This document shows, one piece after another, positions 1 through 7,619 of a DNA stretch of 35,923 nucleotides (position 1 is the first letter of the stretch; each line of letters opens with the position of its first letter). A model generated the notes under the pieces. The model ran no database searches. It worked only from the letters and a program-made list of their open reading frames with translations, and was not told where the DNA came from. Made by a program: the position numbers and the translations under genes. The DNA is from an uncultured Rhizobiaceae group bacterium. GTDB lineage: Bacteria > Pseudomonadota > Alphaproteobacteria > Rhizobiales > Rhizobiaceae. The stretch spans positions 1 through 35,923 of the forward strand of contig CALHHQ010000028.1 in the NCBI GenBank assembly GCA_938030645.1, given 5' to 3'.

Positions 1-164
1 GCCATTGAGGGCACACTGGAAAAATGCTTGCTGATTTTTGCAACGGCTTTCTTATCGTTCTTGCCGATGCGTGCTTCCACTGCCGTTGAAAAAGAACTGG
101 TCGCGACAACCACGCTCACAAAGGCGGCGGCGCATAGTCCGGTCATTTTACGAAATGGAGTCAT
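1..164 (-). CDS. lolA: Outer-membrane lipoprotein carrier protein LolA, 5' part only
   Basis: This is the first 54 codons of a minus-strand gene that runs off the left edge of the window. The start ATG is at 164-162. It encodes a short basic start (MTPFRK), a hydrophobic stretch and a small-residue cleavage region (FSTAVEA), which together look like a Sec signal peptide. The mature part then begins with a helix ending KISKHFSSVPSMA. LolA carries lipoproteins across the periplasm from LolCDE to LolB, and the phrase I-S-x-H-F-S-S-V-P-x-M is typical of rhizobial LolA. It lies directly after ftsK on the same strand, which is the usual order in Hyphomicrobiales. The ribosome site is weak (GAGCAA), and a second ATG at codon 7 is possible. 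The identification rests on the N-terminus and context only. Confidence 0.75.
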   Translation of the reverse strand, partial: MTPFRKMTGLCAAAFVSVVVATSSFSTAVEARIGKNDKKAVAKISKHFSSVPSM

Positions 165-274
165 AAAGAATTGCTCACACATTTGAGGTCTGTTTCCGAG
201 GCCGCACACAACTTACGAGCCAACATTGGTATAGTCATCGATTTAGGCATCACTGTGATTCACAGTTACACCGT

Positions 275-2974
275 TTAGATCGTTTCATTTTCATCTGGTA
301 CAAGAATTTCACGTTTGCCAGCATGGTTCGCGGCACTGATGAGCCCCTCTTCTTCCATGCGTTCAATCAGAGACGCTGCCCGGTTGTAACCAATTGATAA
401 ACGTCGCTGGATGTAAGACGTGGAGACCTTGCGATCACGAAGAACAACAGCCACGGCTTGATCATACGGATCATCTGAATCACCCATATCACCGGCGCCA
501 GCGCCGCCACCTGCAGCCGCCTCTTCTTCTTCATCTTCTTCGGTAATGGCTTCTAGATATTGCGGCACACCTTGTGTCTTGAGGTGGTTCACAATGTCTT
601 CAACCTCTTGGTCGGCAACAAATGGACCGTGAACACGCGTAATACGACCACCGCCAGCCATATAGAGCATGTCACCCATGCCCAGCAGTTGTTCAGCACC
701 CATTTCTCCAAGAATAGTTCTCGAATCAATTTTGGAAGTCACCTGGAATGAAATACGTGTTGGGAAGTTGGCTTTAATCGTGCCAGTGATCACGTCCACT
801 GAAGGCCGTTGTGTTGCCATGATAACGTGAATACCAGCAGCACGCGCCATTTGCGCAAGACGCTGAACAGTGCCTTCAATATCTTTGCCGGCCACCATCA
901 TAAGGTCAGCCATCTCGTCGATAATCACGACGATGAACGGCATTGGTTCTAAATCCAGTTCTTCGGTTTCGTAAATCGCCTCACCCGTATGGCGGTCAAA
1001 ACCAGTTTGAACGGTGCGGGAAACAACTTCACCCTTTGCTGCAGCCTCAGCAACGCGGGCATTGAAACCGTCAATGTTACGAACACCAACCTTAGACATC
1101 TTTTTATAGCGATCTTCCATCTCGCGGACGGTCCACTTGAGGGCCACCACCGCTTTCTTTGGGTCAACCACAACAGGGGTCAGCAAATGCGGAATGCCAT
1201 CATAGATCGACAGTTCCAACATTTTTGGGTCGATCATGATCATCTTACATTTGTCCGGACCCAGACGATAAAGCAGCGATAAAATCATCGTGTTGATACC
1301 GACGGATTTACCCGAACCAGTCGTACCCGCCATCAACAAGTGAGGCATTTTTGCCAGGTCGGCAATCACTGGTTCACCACCAATGGTTTTGCCCAAACAC
1401 ATCGCCAGTTTGGCTTTTGTGTTCTTAAACTCTTTGCTCGACAATTGCTCGCGCAAGTAGACGGTCTCGCGACGTTTGTTCGGCAGTTCAACACCAATGG
1501 CATTACGACCAGGTACAACAGCAACACGTGCAGCAATCGCGCTCATAGAACGTGCGATATCTTCTGCCAATCCGATCACGCGAGAAGATTTAACACCCGG
1601 CGCTGGTTCAAGTTCGTAAAGCGTAACCACTGGGCCGGGTCGCACTTTGAGAATTTGCCCTTTAACGCCAAAATCTTCCAACACACCCATTAAACGTTGA
1701 GCATTTTCTTCCAATGCTTCGTTAGATAGGGACGGATCATCAACAAGGTTTTGCGCCTCAGAAAGCAATTCAAGTGCTGGAAGTTCAAACTTGCCTGTGG
1801 GCGCCTTTGGCTTTGCACGTTTCACATCGCGTACGATAACAGGTGTCGTATCTGCAGCGTCCGTGTGCGGTACGGGATCGTCAGACTGAACACCCGGAGC
1901 TTCTACTAAAACACGTTCTGATGACTGTGATGTTGAGGATTCCGGCACGTAGTCCTGAGTCGCAGAACTAGGTTCGGAAACAACACTGTGCATTTCAGAT
2001 GGATCAGCGGAGACAGGTTCAACACTCATATTTTCCGCAAATTCGGCTTCCATCAAAGAGGGTTCAACACGATGTGTTGGTGCTTCGGCAATTGGAGCAC
2101 CAGCAGAATGGTGATCTGCCATTGGTTTTGCAACAGAGGCCTGTACACGACGACGACGCATAAAGGACGTTGCGCTGTGGCCAAAATGCATGACTAAGCC
2201 AAGCGGAACAGCAAAAAAGCCTCCCCAATCAAAGCCGTCTTCTTCAATCTGCATTTCACTTCCGGGTTCAGCACGATCAACGGCAACGGGTTGGCTTGAG
2301 CTTTGTTCTTCCACAGCTGTTTTCTTAGGCGGAATACCATTGGCAAGGTTTGTTGCTTTGCCAAAAGCCCATAGTCCTGGCACGCCAAACACAATGAACA
2401 GAATGGATGCAAAGATCCCAGATGGATAATCACCTGTGAATGCCTTGGGAATGTTTAAAACAGCATCACCAATCACACCACCGAGCCCCAATTGCAGAGG
2501 CCAACCCGATGGAATGGCAATGCAACCCAAAGCTGCTGAAAGGAGAAGAATGGATAGTGCGGAATAGCCAAGTCGCTTCTTGGCAGACATCACTTGGCGA
2601 TGGTTCAGTCGCAAGCACCCCCAAATAAAAGGCAAAGCCACAAAGAGCAGTGATGAAAACCCTACAAACTGCATAGAAATATCTGCGAAGCTTGCGCCCC
2701 AGAATCCGAGCCAGTTTTCGGCTTCGGACCCGTTGGCAAATGTCAGGCTTGGGTCACTAATGGTCCAAGTGGAAAGTGCAACCGCGCATAAGGCAGCAAC
2801 AAATAATAGAATAAAACCAGCAGCTCTCGCAAATGGTCTTGATAACCATTCTGGAACAGCATTGCGCATAACACTTAGCAAAGTGTGTTTTGGATAGCGG
2901 CTCGGCGATCCAACTGGTGAGGCTTCATGTCCGGCTGGAGAATAGCCCGCTGCACTGATTTCAGGTGCCTGCAT
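275..2974 (-). CDS. ftsK: DNA translocase FtsK
   Basis: This is the septum-located DNA pump that clears chromosome termini during division and activates XerCD at dif. The protein has about 899 residues. About four membrane helices lie in residues 50-210. A Pro/Glu/Ser-rich linker follows (about 215-395), then the alpha-beta motor with Walker A GTTGSGKS near 550-557 and Walker B VVIIDEM near 682-688. The C-terminal gamma winged-helix domain (about 835-890) follows an acidic and glycine-rich hinge. I chose the ATG at 2974 because AGGG lies a suitable distance upstream; a TTG two codons earlier is also open. The length and domain order are normal for FtsK/SpoIIIE in this group. LolA follows 110 bases downstream on the same strand. 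Confidence 0.96.
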   Translation of the reverse strand: MQAPEISAAGYSPAGHEASPVGSPSRYPKHTLLSVMRNAVPEWLSRPFARAAGFILLFVAALCAVALSTWTISDPSLTFANGSEAENWLGFWGASFADISMQFVGFSSLLFVALPFIWGCLRLNHRQVMSAKKRLGYSALSILLLSAALGCIAIPSGWPLQLGLGGVIGDAVLNIPKAFTGDYPSGIFASILFIVFGVPGLWAFGKATNLANGIPPKKTAVEEQSSSQPVAVDRAEPGSEMQIEEDGFDWGGFFAVPLGLVMHFGHSATSFMRRRRVQASVAKPMADHHSAGAPIAEAPTHRVEPSLMEAEFAENMSVEPVSADPSEMHSVVSEPSSATQDYVPESSTSQSSERVLVEAPGVQSDDPVPHTDAADTTPVIVRDVKRAKPKAPTGKFELPALELLSEAQNLVDDPSLSNEALEENAQRLMGVLEDFGVKGQILKVRPGPVVTLYELEPAPGVKSSRVIGLAEDIARSMSAIAARVAVVPGRNAIGVELPNKRRETVYLREQLSSKEFKNTKAKLAMCLGKTIGGEPVIADLAKMPHLLMAGTTGSGKSVGINTMILSLLYRLGPDKCKMIMIDPKMLELSIYDGIPHLLTPVVVDPKKAVVALKWTVREMEDRYKKMSKVGVRNIDGFNARVAEAAAKGEVVSRTVQTGFDRHTGEAIYETEELDLEPMPFIVVIIDEMADLMMVAGKDIEGTVQRLAQMARAAGIHVIMATQRPSVDVITGTIKANFPTRISFQVTSKIDSRTILGEMGAEQLLGMGDMLYMAGGGRITRVHGPFVADQEVEDIVNHLKTQGVPQYLEAITEEDEEEEAAAGGGAGAGDMGDSDDPYDQAVAVVLRDRKVSTSYIQRRLSIGYNRAASLIERMEEEGLISAANHAGKREILVPDENETI

Positions 2975-3128
2975 ACTCAAATACCCTTTTTGCGCTGCCC
3001 TTTTGGCAACTCATACAAATTGCTGCGAAGCTGAACGCACGAGGTTCAAGTCCGAGTCACATAGTCAAACAATAGGAGTTTGATGGTTAAGAGCCTGTTA
3101 ACCATGGAGAAGAGATGAGCTCTTTTGC

Positions 3129-3163
3129 AAAAAAAACGGCCCTGAAATCGATTTCAGAGCCGT
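3129..3163 (-). terminator. Intrinsic terminator after the second amt gene
   Basis: Read on the minus strand, the stem ACGGCTCTGAAAT pairs with ATTTCAGGGCCGT around a CG centre, with one G-T wobble, and runs into eight T residues. It lies about 40 bases past the stop of the upstream amt gene. It should separate that gene from ftsK. Confidence 0.88.
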
Positions 3164-3204
3164 CAGTTTTCCAAAGGCCTCTTTGGGATTTACTTTTTGA
3201 AAGC

Positions 3205-4413
3205 TTACCCGATGCGATCGCTTTCAGGATTTGCACCAATTTTGTGAATTGAGAGATCGGCACCAATGCGCTGATCATCATCACTCATCCGCAAGCCAAT
3301 GAACATGCGCAGCACACCATACACGACCGCGCCTGCAATCATGGCGTAAACAACACCAGCGACAGATCCAATCAACTGACTGGTGAAGCTGACGCCACCC
3401 ATGCCACCGAGCGCTTCTGAACCAAAGATACCGCAAGCTAAACCACCAAGAACGCCGCAAAGTCCGTGTAGCGGCCAAACGCCCAAAACATCATCTACTT
3501 TCAACTTGTTTTGACACCAACCGAATGCCCATACAAACAAAGCACCCGCCGCTGCACCAGTTATCAAAGATCCGACCGGATGCATGACATCTGAACCCGC
3601 ACAAACTGCAACCAGACCAGCCAAAGCACCGTTATGAACAAAACCTGGGTCATTGCGCCCCACTATGAGAGCCGAAACAATACCGCCAACCATCGCCATC
3701 AATGAATTGAGAGCGACCAAACCCGAAATTCCTTCCAAGCTCACTGCTGTCATGACGTTAAAGCCGAACCAACCCACGCAGAGCATCCATGATCCCATTG
3801 CAAGCCACGGAATAGACGATGGTGGAATACCTTGAATACGACCATCTGCGCGATAACGATTGAAACGAGGCCCCAGAAGAAGAACGGCAGACAATGCCAT
3901 CCAGCCGCCCACCCCGTGAACAACAATTGAGCCGGCGAAATCATGGAATGGAGCACCAAATGAAGCTTCCAACCAATCATTGATGCCAAAATTACCACCC
4001 CATACGATCCCTTCAAAGAAAGGATAGAACAGGCCAACAATCATCACTGTTGCCAGACACTGGGGTAAAAATTTCATGCGCTCGGCGATACCACCGGAAA
4101 TGATCGCCGGAATAGCTGCCGCAAATGTGGTTAGGAAAAAGAACTTAACAAGATCGTAGCCCTGAAGCGCAAATCCTGTTCCTTCTCCGCCAGACAATGT
4201 CTGCGCGCCCACTAGGAAAGTCACACCATAAGCGATCCAATACCCAATGAAGAAATAAGCGATGGCTGACAGCGCAAAATCCACAAGGATTTTGACAAGC
4301 GCATTCACCTGATTTTTGTGTTGAACCGTTCCCACTTCGAGAAACGCAAAACCGCCATGCATGGCAAAGACAAGTATCGCCCCCATTAGAACGAAAAAGA
4401 CATCAGCACCCAT
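3205..4413 (-). CDS. amt: Ammonium transporter, Amt family (second copy)
   Basis: This is a 402-residue polytopic Amt/Mep/Rh channel for ammonium in the inner membrane, predicted with 11 membrane helices. It starts directly in the first helix (MGADVFFVLMGAILVF) without the cleavable leader seen in the neighbouring amtB. The Asp of HDFAGS, the first pore histidine (IVVHGVGG) and the second (GVWPLHGLCG) are present. At the external recruitment site, the usual Ser after GWFGFN is replaced by Thr (NVMTA). The C-terminal tail, which in this family contacts P-II proteins, ends with DLSIHKIGANPE. The start has GGGGA ten bases upstream. It is transcribed from its own promoter region, with a sigma-54-like site about 80 bases upstream. 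It is clearly divergent from amtB rather than a recent duplicate. Confidence 0.93.
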   Translation of the reverse strand: MGADVFFVLMGAILVFAMHGGFAFLEVGTVQHKNQVNALVKILVDFALSAIAYFFIGYWIAYGVTFLVGAQTLSGGEGTGFALQGYDLVKFFFLTTFAAAIPAIISGGIAERMKFLPQCLATVMIVGLFYPFFEGIVWGGNFGINDWLEASFGAPFHDFAGSIVVHGVGGWMALSAVLLLGPRFNRYRADGRIQGIPPSSIPWLAMGSWMLCVGWFGFNVMTAVSLEGISGLVALNSLMAMVGGIVSALIVGRNDPGFVHNGALAGLVAVCAGSDVMHPVGSLITGAAAGALFVWAFGWCQNKLKVDDVLGVWPLHGLCGVLGGLACGIFGSEALGGMGGVSFTSQLIGSVAGVVYAMIAGAVVYGVLRMFIGLRMSDDDQRIGADLSIHKIGANPESDRIG

Positions 4414-4493
4414 AATAATCCCCGTTTTCTGCGCGCTGACCAGACAAAACGTCTCCGCAGAGAGACTAAAATGCGCGCAAGTATCCGGTGACT

Positions 4494-4510
4494 ATCAATA
4501 TGTGTGCCAG
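4494..4510 (-). promoter_or_regulatory. Sigma-54-like promoter for the second amt gene
   Basis: On the minus strand the site reads CTGGCACACATATTGAT. The -24 element TGGCAC is perfect and the spacing to the -12 TTG is canonical, but the -12 GC is GA. The start codon of amt is about 80 bases downstream. The glnK promoter carries the same -12 deviation, which supports both calls. Confidence 0.6.
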
Positions 4511-4517
4511 ATTCTTA

Positions 4518-4551
4518 GATGCTTGAATTCATTAACGAATTCAAAAGCATC
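4518..4551. repeat. 34-base inverted repeat upstream of the amt promoter
   Basis: The left arm GATGCTTGAATTC and the right arm GAATTCAAAAGCATC flank a six-base centre, with a two-base slip in one arm. It starts only 8 bases upstream of the sigma-54-like site, so it may be an operator. It could also be an extruding hairpin. No T tract follows, which argues against a terminator. Confidence 0.6.
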
Positions 4552-4598
4552 ATTATATCGCGCATATCATATGTCTAAATTTCAGGCAGACATGCAAA

Positions 4599-4629
4599 CA
4601 ACCTGCCTGTTTTTTCAACAGGCAGGTTG
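4599..4629. terminator. Perfect 13-base-pair hairpin downstream of amtB
   Basis: CAACCTGCCTGTT pairs perfectly with AACAGGCAGGTTG around a five-base loop. It lies about 60 bases past the amtB stop, read on the minus strand, and is followed there by TTTG. The stem is strong but the T tract is short. It most likely terminates glnK-amtB or protects its 3' end. Confidence 0.7.
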
Positions 4630-4688
4630 CATTTCCAAAGACAGGCGCCTCTCTTACGGGGTTTTTGATTTAAAGCGCCCGATAGAAG

Positions 4689-6026
4689 TTAGCCCCGTCC
4701 GAAAGTGAATTCCGGATAGGCCTCCACACCGATCTCGCTGCGGTCAAGACCGTTGGCTTCTTCTTCCTCGGAAACCCGGATGCCGATTGTGTATTTCAGA
4801 GCCAGCCAGATGACTGCGCTGAACACAACGGTGAACACTGCGTAAGCTGCGATGCCATAGATTTGAGCGCCGAAGTTGGCACCACTGTTGGTCAATGGAA
4901 CCGCAAGTGTGCCCCAGATACCTGCAAGCAAGTGAACTGGAATAGCACCAACCACATCATCGATTTTTAGCTTGTCGAGAAGCGGTACTGCTAAGACCAC
5001 GATCACACCACCAACTGCTCCGATAGCAACAGCCGCCAATGGTGAAGGTGTTAGTGGTTCAGCTGTAATGGATACAAGACCTGCCAACGCGCCGTTCAGC
5101 GCTATTGTAACATCAAGCTTGCCGTACATGAATTGCATCACGATCAGTGTTGCGACCACGCCACCTGCTGCAGCAAGGTTTGTGTTAGCAAAGATGCGAG
5201 AAACATCAGACACATCGCCAATGGTGCCCATGGCCAATTGTGATGCGCCGTTGAAGCCAAACCAACCGAGCCACAGAATGAATGTACCCAGTGTTGCAAG
5301 TGGAATGTTGGAACCAACCATTGGAACAACGCGACCATCAGCAGAGTATTTGCCTTTACGTGCACCGAGAATGATTGCGCCGGTCAAAGCAGCCCAGCCA
5401 CCAACTGAGTGAACGATTGTGGAACCCGCAAAGTCGTTGAAGCCTGCTTCTTTCAGGAAGCCTGCACCCCAGTGCCATGAGCCTGAAATCGGATACATGA
5501 TGCCGGTTAGAACAACTGTAAAAATGAGGAACGGCCAGAGTTTCACACGCTCGGCAATGGTACCTGACACGATAGACGCTGTTGCAGCCACAAATGCCAT
5601 TTGGAAGAACCAGTCGGACGCCGTGGAATAACCAGTGTCGAGAGCGTTTCCGCCCACATCATCAAAGCCATAACCAAACACGCTGAACGTACCCATCACG
5701 CCACCATCAACACCGGTGTACATGAGATTATAGCCGATCCAGTAATACATCAGACCAGCGATAGAATAGAGAGCGATGTTTTTCAGACATTGCATTGAAA
5801 CGTTTTTGGCCCGCACCAACCCCGCTTCCAACATAGCAAAACCAGCTGCCATGAACATGACGAGAAAGCCGCCAATAAGGAACAGCAACGTGTTGAAGAT
5901 ATATGCTGAATTTGCGGCAACACTTTCTGCAGTGACCGCATCTTGCGCAAGGCTTGGCCCTGCAAACGCTGAGGCAGCAAGGAGAACCCCTGCAACACCA
6001 GCGCATTTCTTAAATGAAAGTTTCAT
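4689..6026 (-). CDS. amtB: Ammonium transporter AmtB
   Basis: This is a 445-residue ammonium channel of the inner membrane. It has a cleavable leader (MKLSFKKCAGVAGVLLAASAFAGPSLA) and then the helical Amt core. HWGAGF, NDFAGS with the first pore histidine (IVHSVGG), GWFGFNGAS with the recruitment Ser, and the second pore histidine (AIPVHLLAG) are all visible. The tail GIRVSEEEEANGLDRSEIG is the usual GlnK-docking end. The reading frame extends upstream, but AAAGGG lies seven bases before the ATG at 6026 and too close to the ATG at 6032, so I chose 6026. It follows glnK by 28 bases on the same strand, the classical glnK-amtB operon. Confidence 0.95.
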   Translation of the reverse strand: MKLSFKKCAGVAGVLLAASAFAGPSLAQDAVTAESVAANSAYIFNTLLFLIGGFLVMFMAAGFAMLEAGLVRAKNVSMQCLKNIALYSIAGLMYYWIGYNLMYTGVDGGVMGTFSVFGYGFDDVGGNALDTGYSTASDWFFQMAFVAATASIVSGTIAERVKLWPFLIFTVVLTGIMYPISGSWHWGAGFLKEAGFNDFAGSTIVHSVGGWAALTGAIILGARKGKYSADGRVVPMVGSNIPLATLGTFILWLGWFGFNGASQLAMGTIGDVSDVSRIFANTNLAAAGGVVATLIVMQFMYGKLDVTIALNGALAGLVSITAEPLTPSPLAAVAIGAVGGVIVVLAVPLLDKLKIDDVVGAIPVHLLAGIWGTLAVPLTNSGANFGAQIYGIAAYAVFTVVFSAVIWLALKYTIGIRVSEEEEANGLDRSEIGVEAYPEFTFGRG

Positions 6027-6054
6027 TTTCATACCCTTTGAATGATGTATCGAG

Positions 6055-6393
6055 CTAGAGCGCTTCTGCGCCAGCTTCGCCTGTACGAATGCGCACGGCT
6101 TGTTCCAGATCCAGAACGAAGACTTTACCGTCACCGATTTGGCCTGTGCCTGCTGCTTCGCGCACGGTGTCAACAACTTGCGCAGCAGCTGAATCGTCGA
6201 CAGCTATTTCCAGTTTGAGTTTTGGTACAAAATGGACCGCATATTCTGCGCCACGATAAATCTCGCTTTGTCCTTTTTGACGTCCATAGCCTTTGACTTC
6301 AGTTACGGTCAGACCCTGTACGCCAATAGCGGACAGAGCATCGCGAACTTCATCAAGCTTGAACGGTTTAATGATTGCTATGACAAATTTCAT
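6055..6393 (-). CDS. glnK: Nitrogen regulatory P-II protein GlnK
   Basis: This is a 112-residue P-II signal protein that senses ATP/ADP and 2-oxoglutarate and, when not uridylylated, plugs AmtB. The T-loop sequence GRQKGQSEIYRGAEYAVHFVPK carries Tyr51, the uridylylation target of GlnD, and Tyr46. The B-loop (GTGQIGDGKVFV) and C-loop (VRIRTGE) are intact. Its position directly before amtB makes GlnK more likely than GlnB, which usually lies beside glnA. A sigma-54-like promoter and an NtrC-like dyad lie upstream, so expression is probably induced by nitrogen limitation. Confidence 0.95.
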   Translation of the reverse strand: MKFVIAIIKPFKLDEVRDALSAIGVQGLTVTEVKGYGRQKGQSEIYRGAEYAVHFVPKLKLEIAVDDSAAAQVVDTVREAAGTGQIGDGKVFVLDLEQAVRIRTGEAGAEAL

Positions 6394-6414
6394 GTCTTTC
6401 CCGTCTCTCCTTTG

Positions 6415-6438
6415 AAAGCCTGAAACCCCTCAGGCTTT
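6415..6438 (-). promoter_or_regulatory. Hairpin in the glnK leader
   Basis: AAAGCCTGA pairs with TCAGGCTTT around a six-base loop, giving nine perfect pairs. It sits in the predicted 5' untranslated region of glnK, immediately before the AAAGGAGA ribosome site. On the minus strand it is not followed by a T tract, so an effect on RNA stability or translation is more likely than termination. On the plus strand T residues do follow, but no plus-strand gene ends here. Confidence 0.5.
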
Positions 6439-6481
6439 TTCTTCAGCAACCGCAGTTTGAACGGCTGATAGAAGACGGGTT

Positions 6482-6498
6482 TTCAAGTGGCGTGCCAG
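6482..6498 (-). promoter_or_regulatory. Sigma-54-like promoter for glnK-amtB
   Basis: On the minus strand it reads CTGGCACGCCACTTGAA. The -24 half matches the consensus perfectly, and the -12 half is TTGA instead of TTGC at the right spacing. The predicted transcript starts about 78 bases before the glnK ATG. It is the same variant as the site before the second amt gene. Confidence 0.65.
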
Positions 6499-6560
6499 TT
6501 TTGCAAGCTATTGAAATTATGAGAAAAAATGTAGAGAAGGGGATTTTTGACGCAACACTA

Positions 6561-6577
6561 TGCATAAATTATGTGCA
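6561..6577. promoter_or_regulatory. Possible NtrC enhancer site
   Basis: The minus strand reads TGCACATAATTTATGCA. This fits the 17-base NtrC pattern TGCAC-N7-GTGCA with one mismatch in the right half. Its centre is about 100 bases upstream of the predicted glnK transcript start, the normal distance for an NtrC enhancer acting on a sigma-54 promoter. Confidence 0.5.
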
Positions 6578-6596
6578 CAATATCTCAAACATCAAT

Positions 6597-7523
6597 TTAT
6601 GACTGTTTTTTAGGCATGCCAGAATTTGTACGATTTGGATCGCGCGGACGGATAAGCCCTTCTTGAGCACAAGATGCCACCAACAAACCATCACGGGTGT
6701 AAAGCGAGCCGCGTGTCAGTCCACGCCCTCCGTTTGAATTGGGGCTGTCTTGGGCAAACAACAGCCATTCATTCATATTAATTGGGCGGTGAAACCACAT
6801 AGCATGATCAAGGCTTGCCACTTGCAAGTCTTTATCGAACACTTTGCGACCGTGAGGATAAAGCGCTGTGTCGAGCAATGTCATATCAGATGCATAAGCC
6901 AAAACAGCAGCCTGCAAAGCCTGATTTTCAGGTATCGGGCCCGTTGCCCGCACCCAGACATATTGCTCTGGGGGAAGTTTTTTATTGGAAATGAAATGTT
7001 CAAACGATGTGGCCCGCACTTCAATAGGCCGCTCACGCTTCCAATAAGCTTTGACGTTCTCAGGCGCAAATTCCATAAACTTGGATTTCAATTCCTTTTC
7101 ACTCATCAAGGTTTCAGGATCTGCCTGATTGGGCATGGACATGTGAAAGTCCAACCCTTCCTCTTGAATTTGAAATGACACTGAGGTGGAGAAAATTGCC
7201 TTGCCGTGCTGAATACCAATCACCCGACGTGTGGTGAAAGATCCACCGTCACGAATGCGGTCCACTTCATAAACAATGGGAACAGATGGATCACCTGGTC
7301 GCAAAAAGTACCCATGAAGCGAGTGCACGTGGCGATCTTCTGGTACCGTTCGTTGCGCCGCCACCAAAGCTTGTCCGATCACTTGCCCGCCAAAAACCCG
7401 CTGCCAACCTGTTTTGGGGCTGCGACCACGATACAGGTTGCGCTCAAGCACTTCGAGGTCGAGGATGTCGAGTAACTCTTCGACAGCGGTTTGCGTGTTT
7501 GTTTTTGAATTTTCACTGGTCAT
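6597..7523 (-). CDS. tesB: Acyl-CoA thioesterase II
   Basis: This is a 308-residue double-hotdog thioesterase that hydrolyses acyl-CoA to free acid and CoA in the cytoplasm. The first hotdog has RVFGGQVIGQAL and HSLHGYFLRPGD. The second has the catalytic Asp region (YASDMTLLDTAL), the SLDHAMWFHRP strand and the catalytic Gln (CAQEGLIR). The length is normal for the family. It is divergent from the UbiH-type gene across about 96 bases. No terminator is visible before the glnK promoter, so some readthrough into glnK is possible. Confidence 0.94.
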   Translation of the reverse strand: MTSENSKTNTQTAVEELLDILDLEVLERNLYRGRSPKTGWQRVFGGQVIGQALVAAQRTVPEDRHVHSLHGYFLRPGDPSVPIVYEVDRIRDGGSFTTRRVIGIQHGKAIFSTSVSFQIQEEGLDFHMSMPNQADPETLMSEKELKSKFMEFAPENVKAYWKRERPIEVRATSFEHFISNKKLPPEQYVWVRATGPIPENQALQAAVLAYASDMTLLDTALYPHGRKVFDKDLQVASLDHAMWFHRPINMNEWLLFAQDSPNSNGGRGLTRGSLYTRDGLLVASCAQEGLIRPRDPNRTNSGMPKKQS

Positions 7524-7619
7524 AAGAACTTTCGCACACCATATAAACGTCGAGACAATTTAAACCCGTTCCGCTTCTATGGGACAAGTGAGAAATAGTG
7601 CTTTGCTATTGGGATCGTC

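Noticed and set aside
4972..5412. Plus-strand 146-codon ORF opposite amtB
   Set aside because: It is a shadow of the repetitive helix codons of a clear transporter. The Pro/Thr/Ala composition has no domain.
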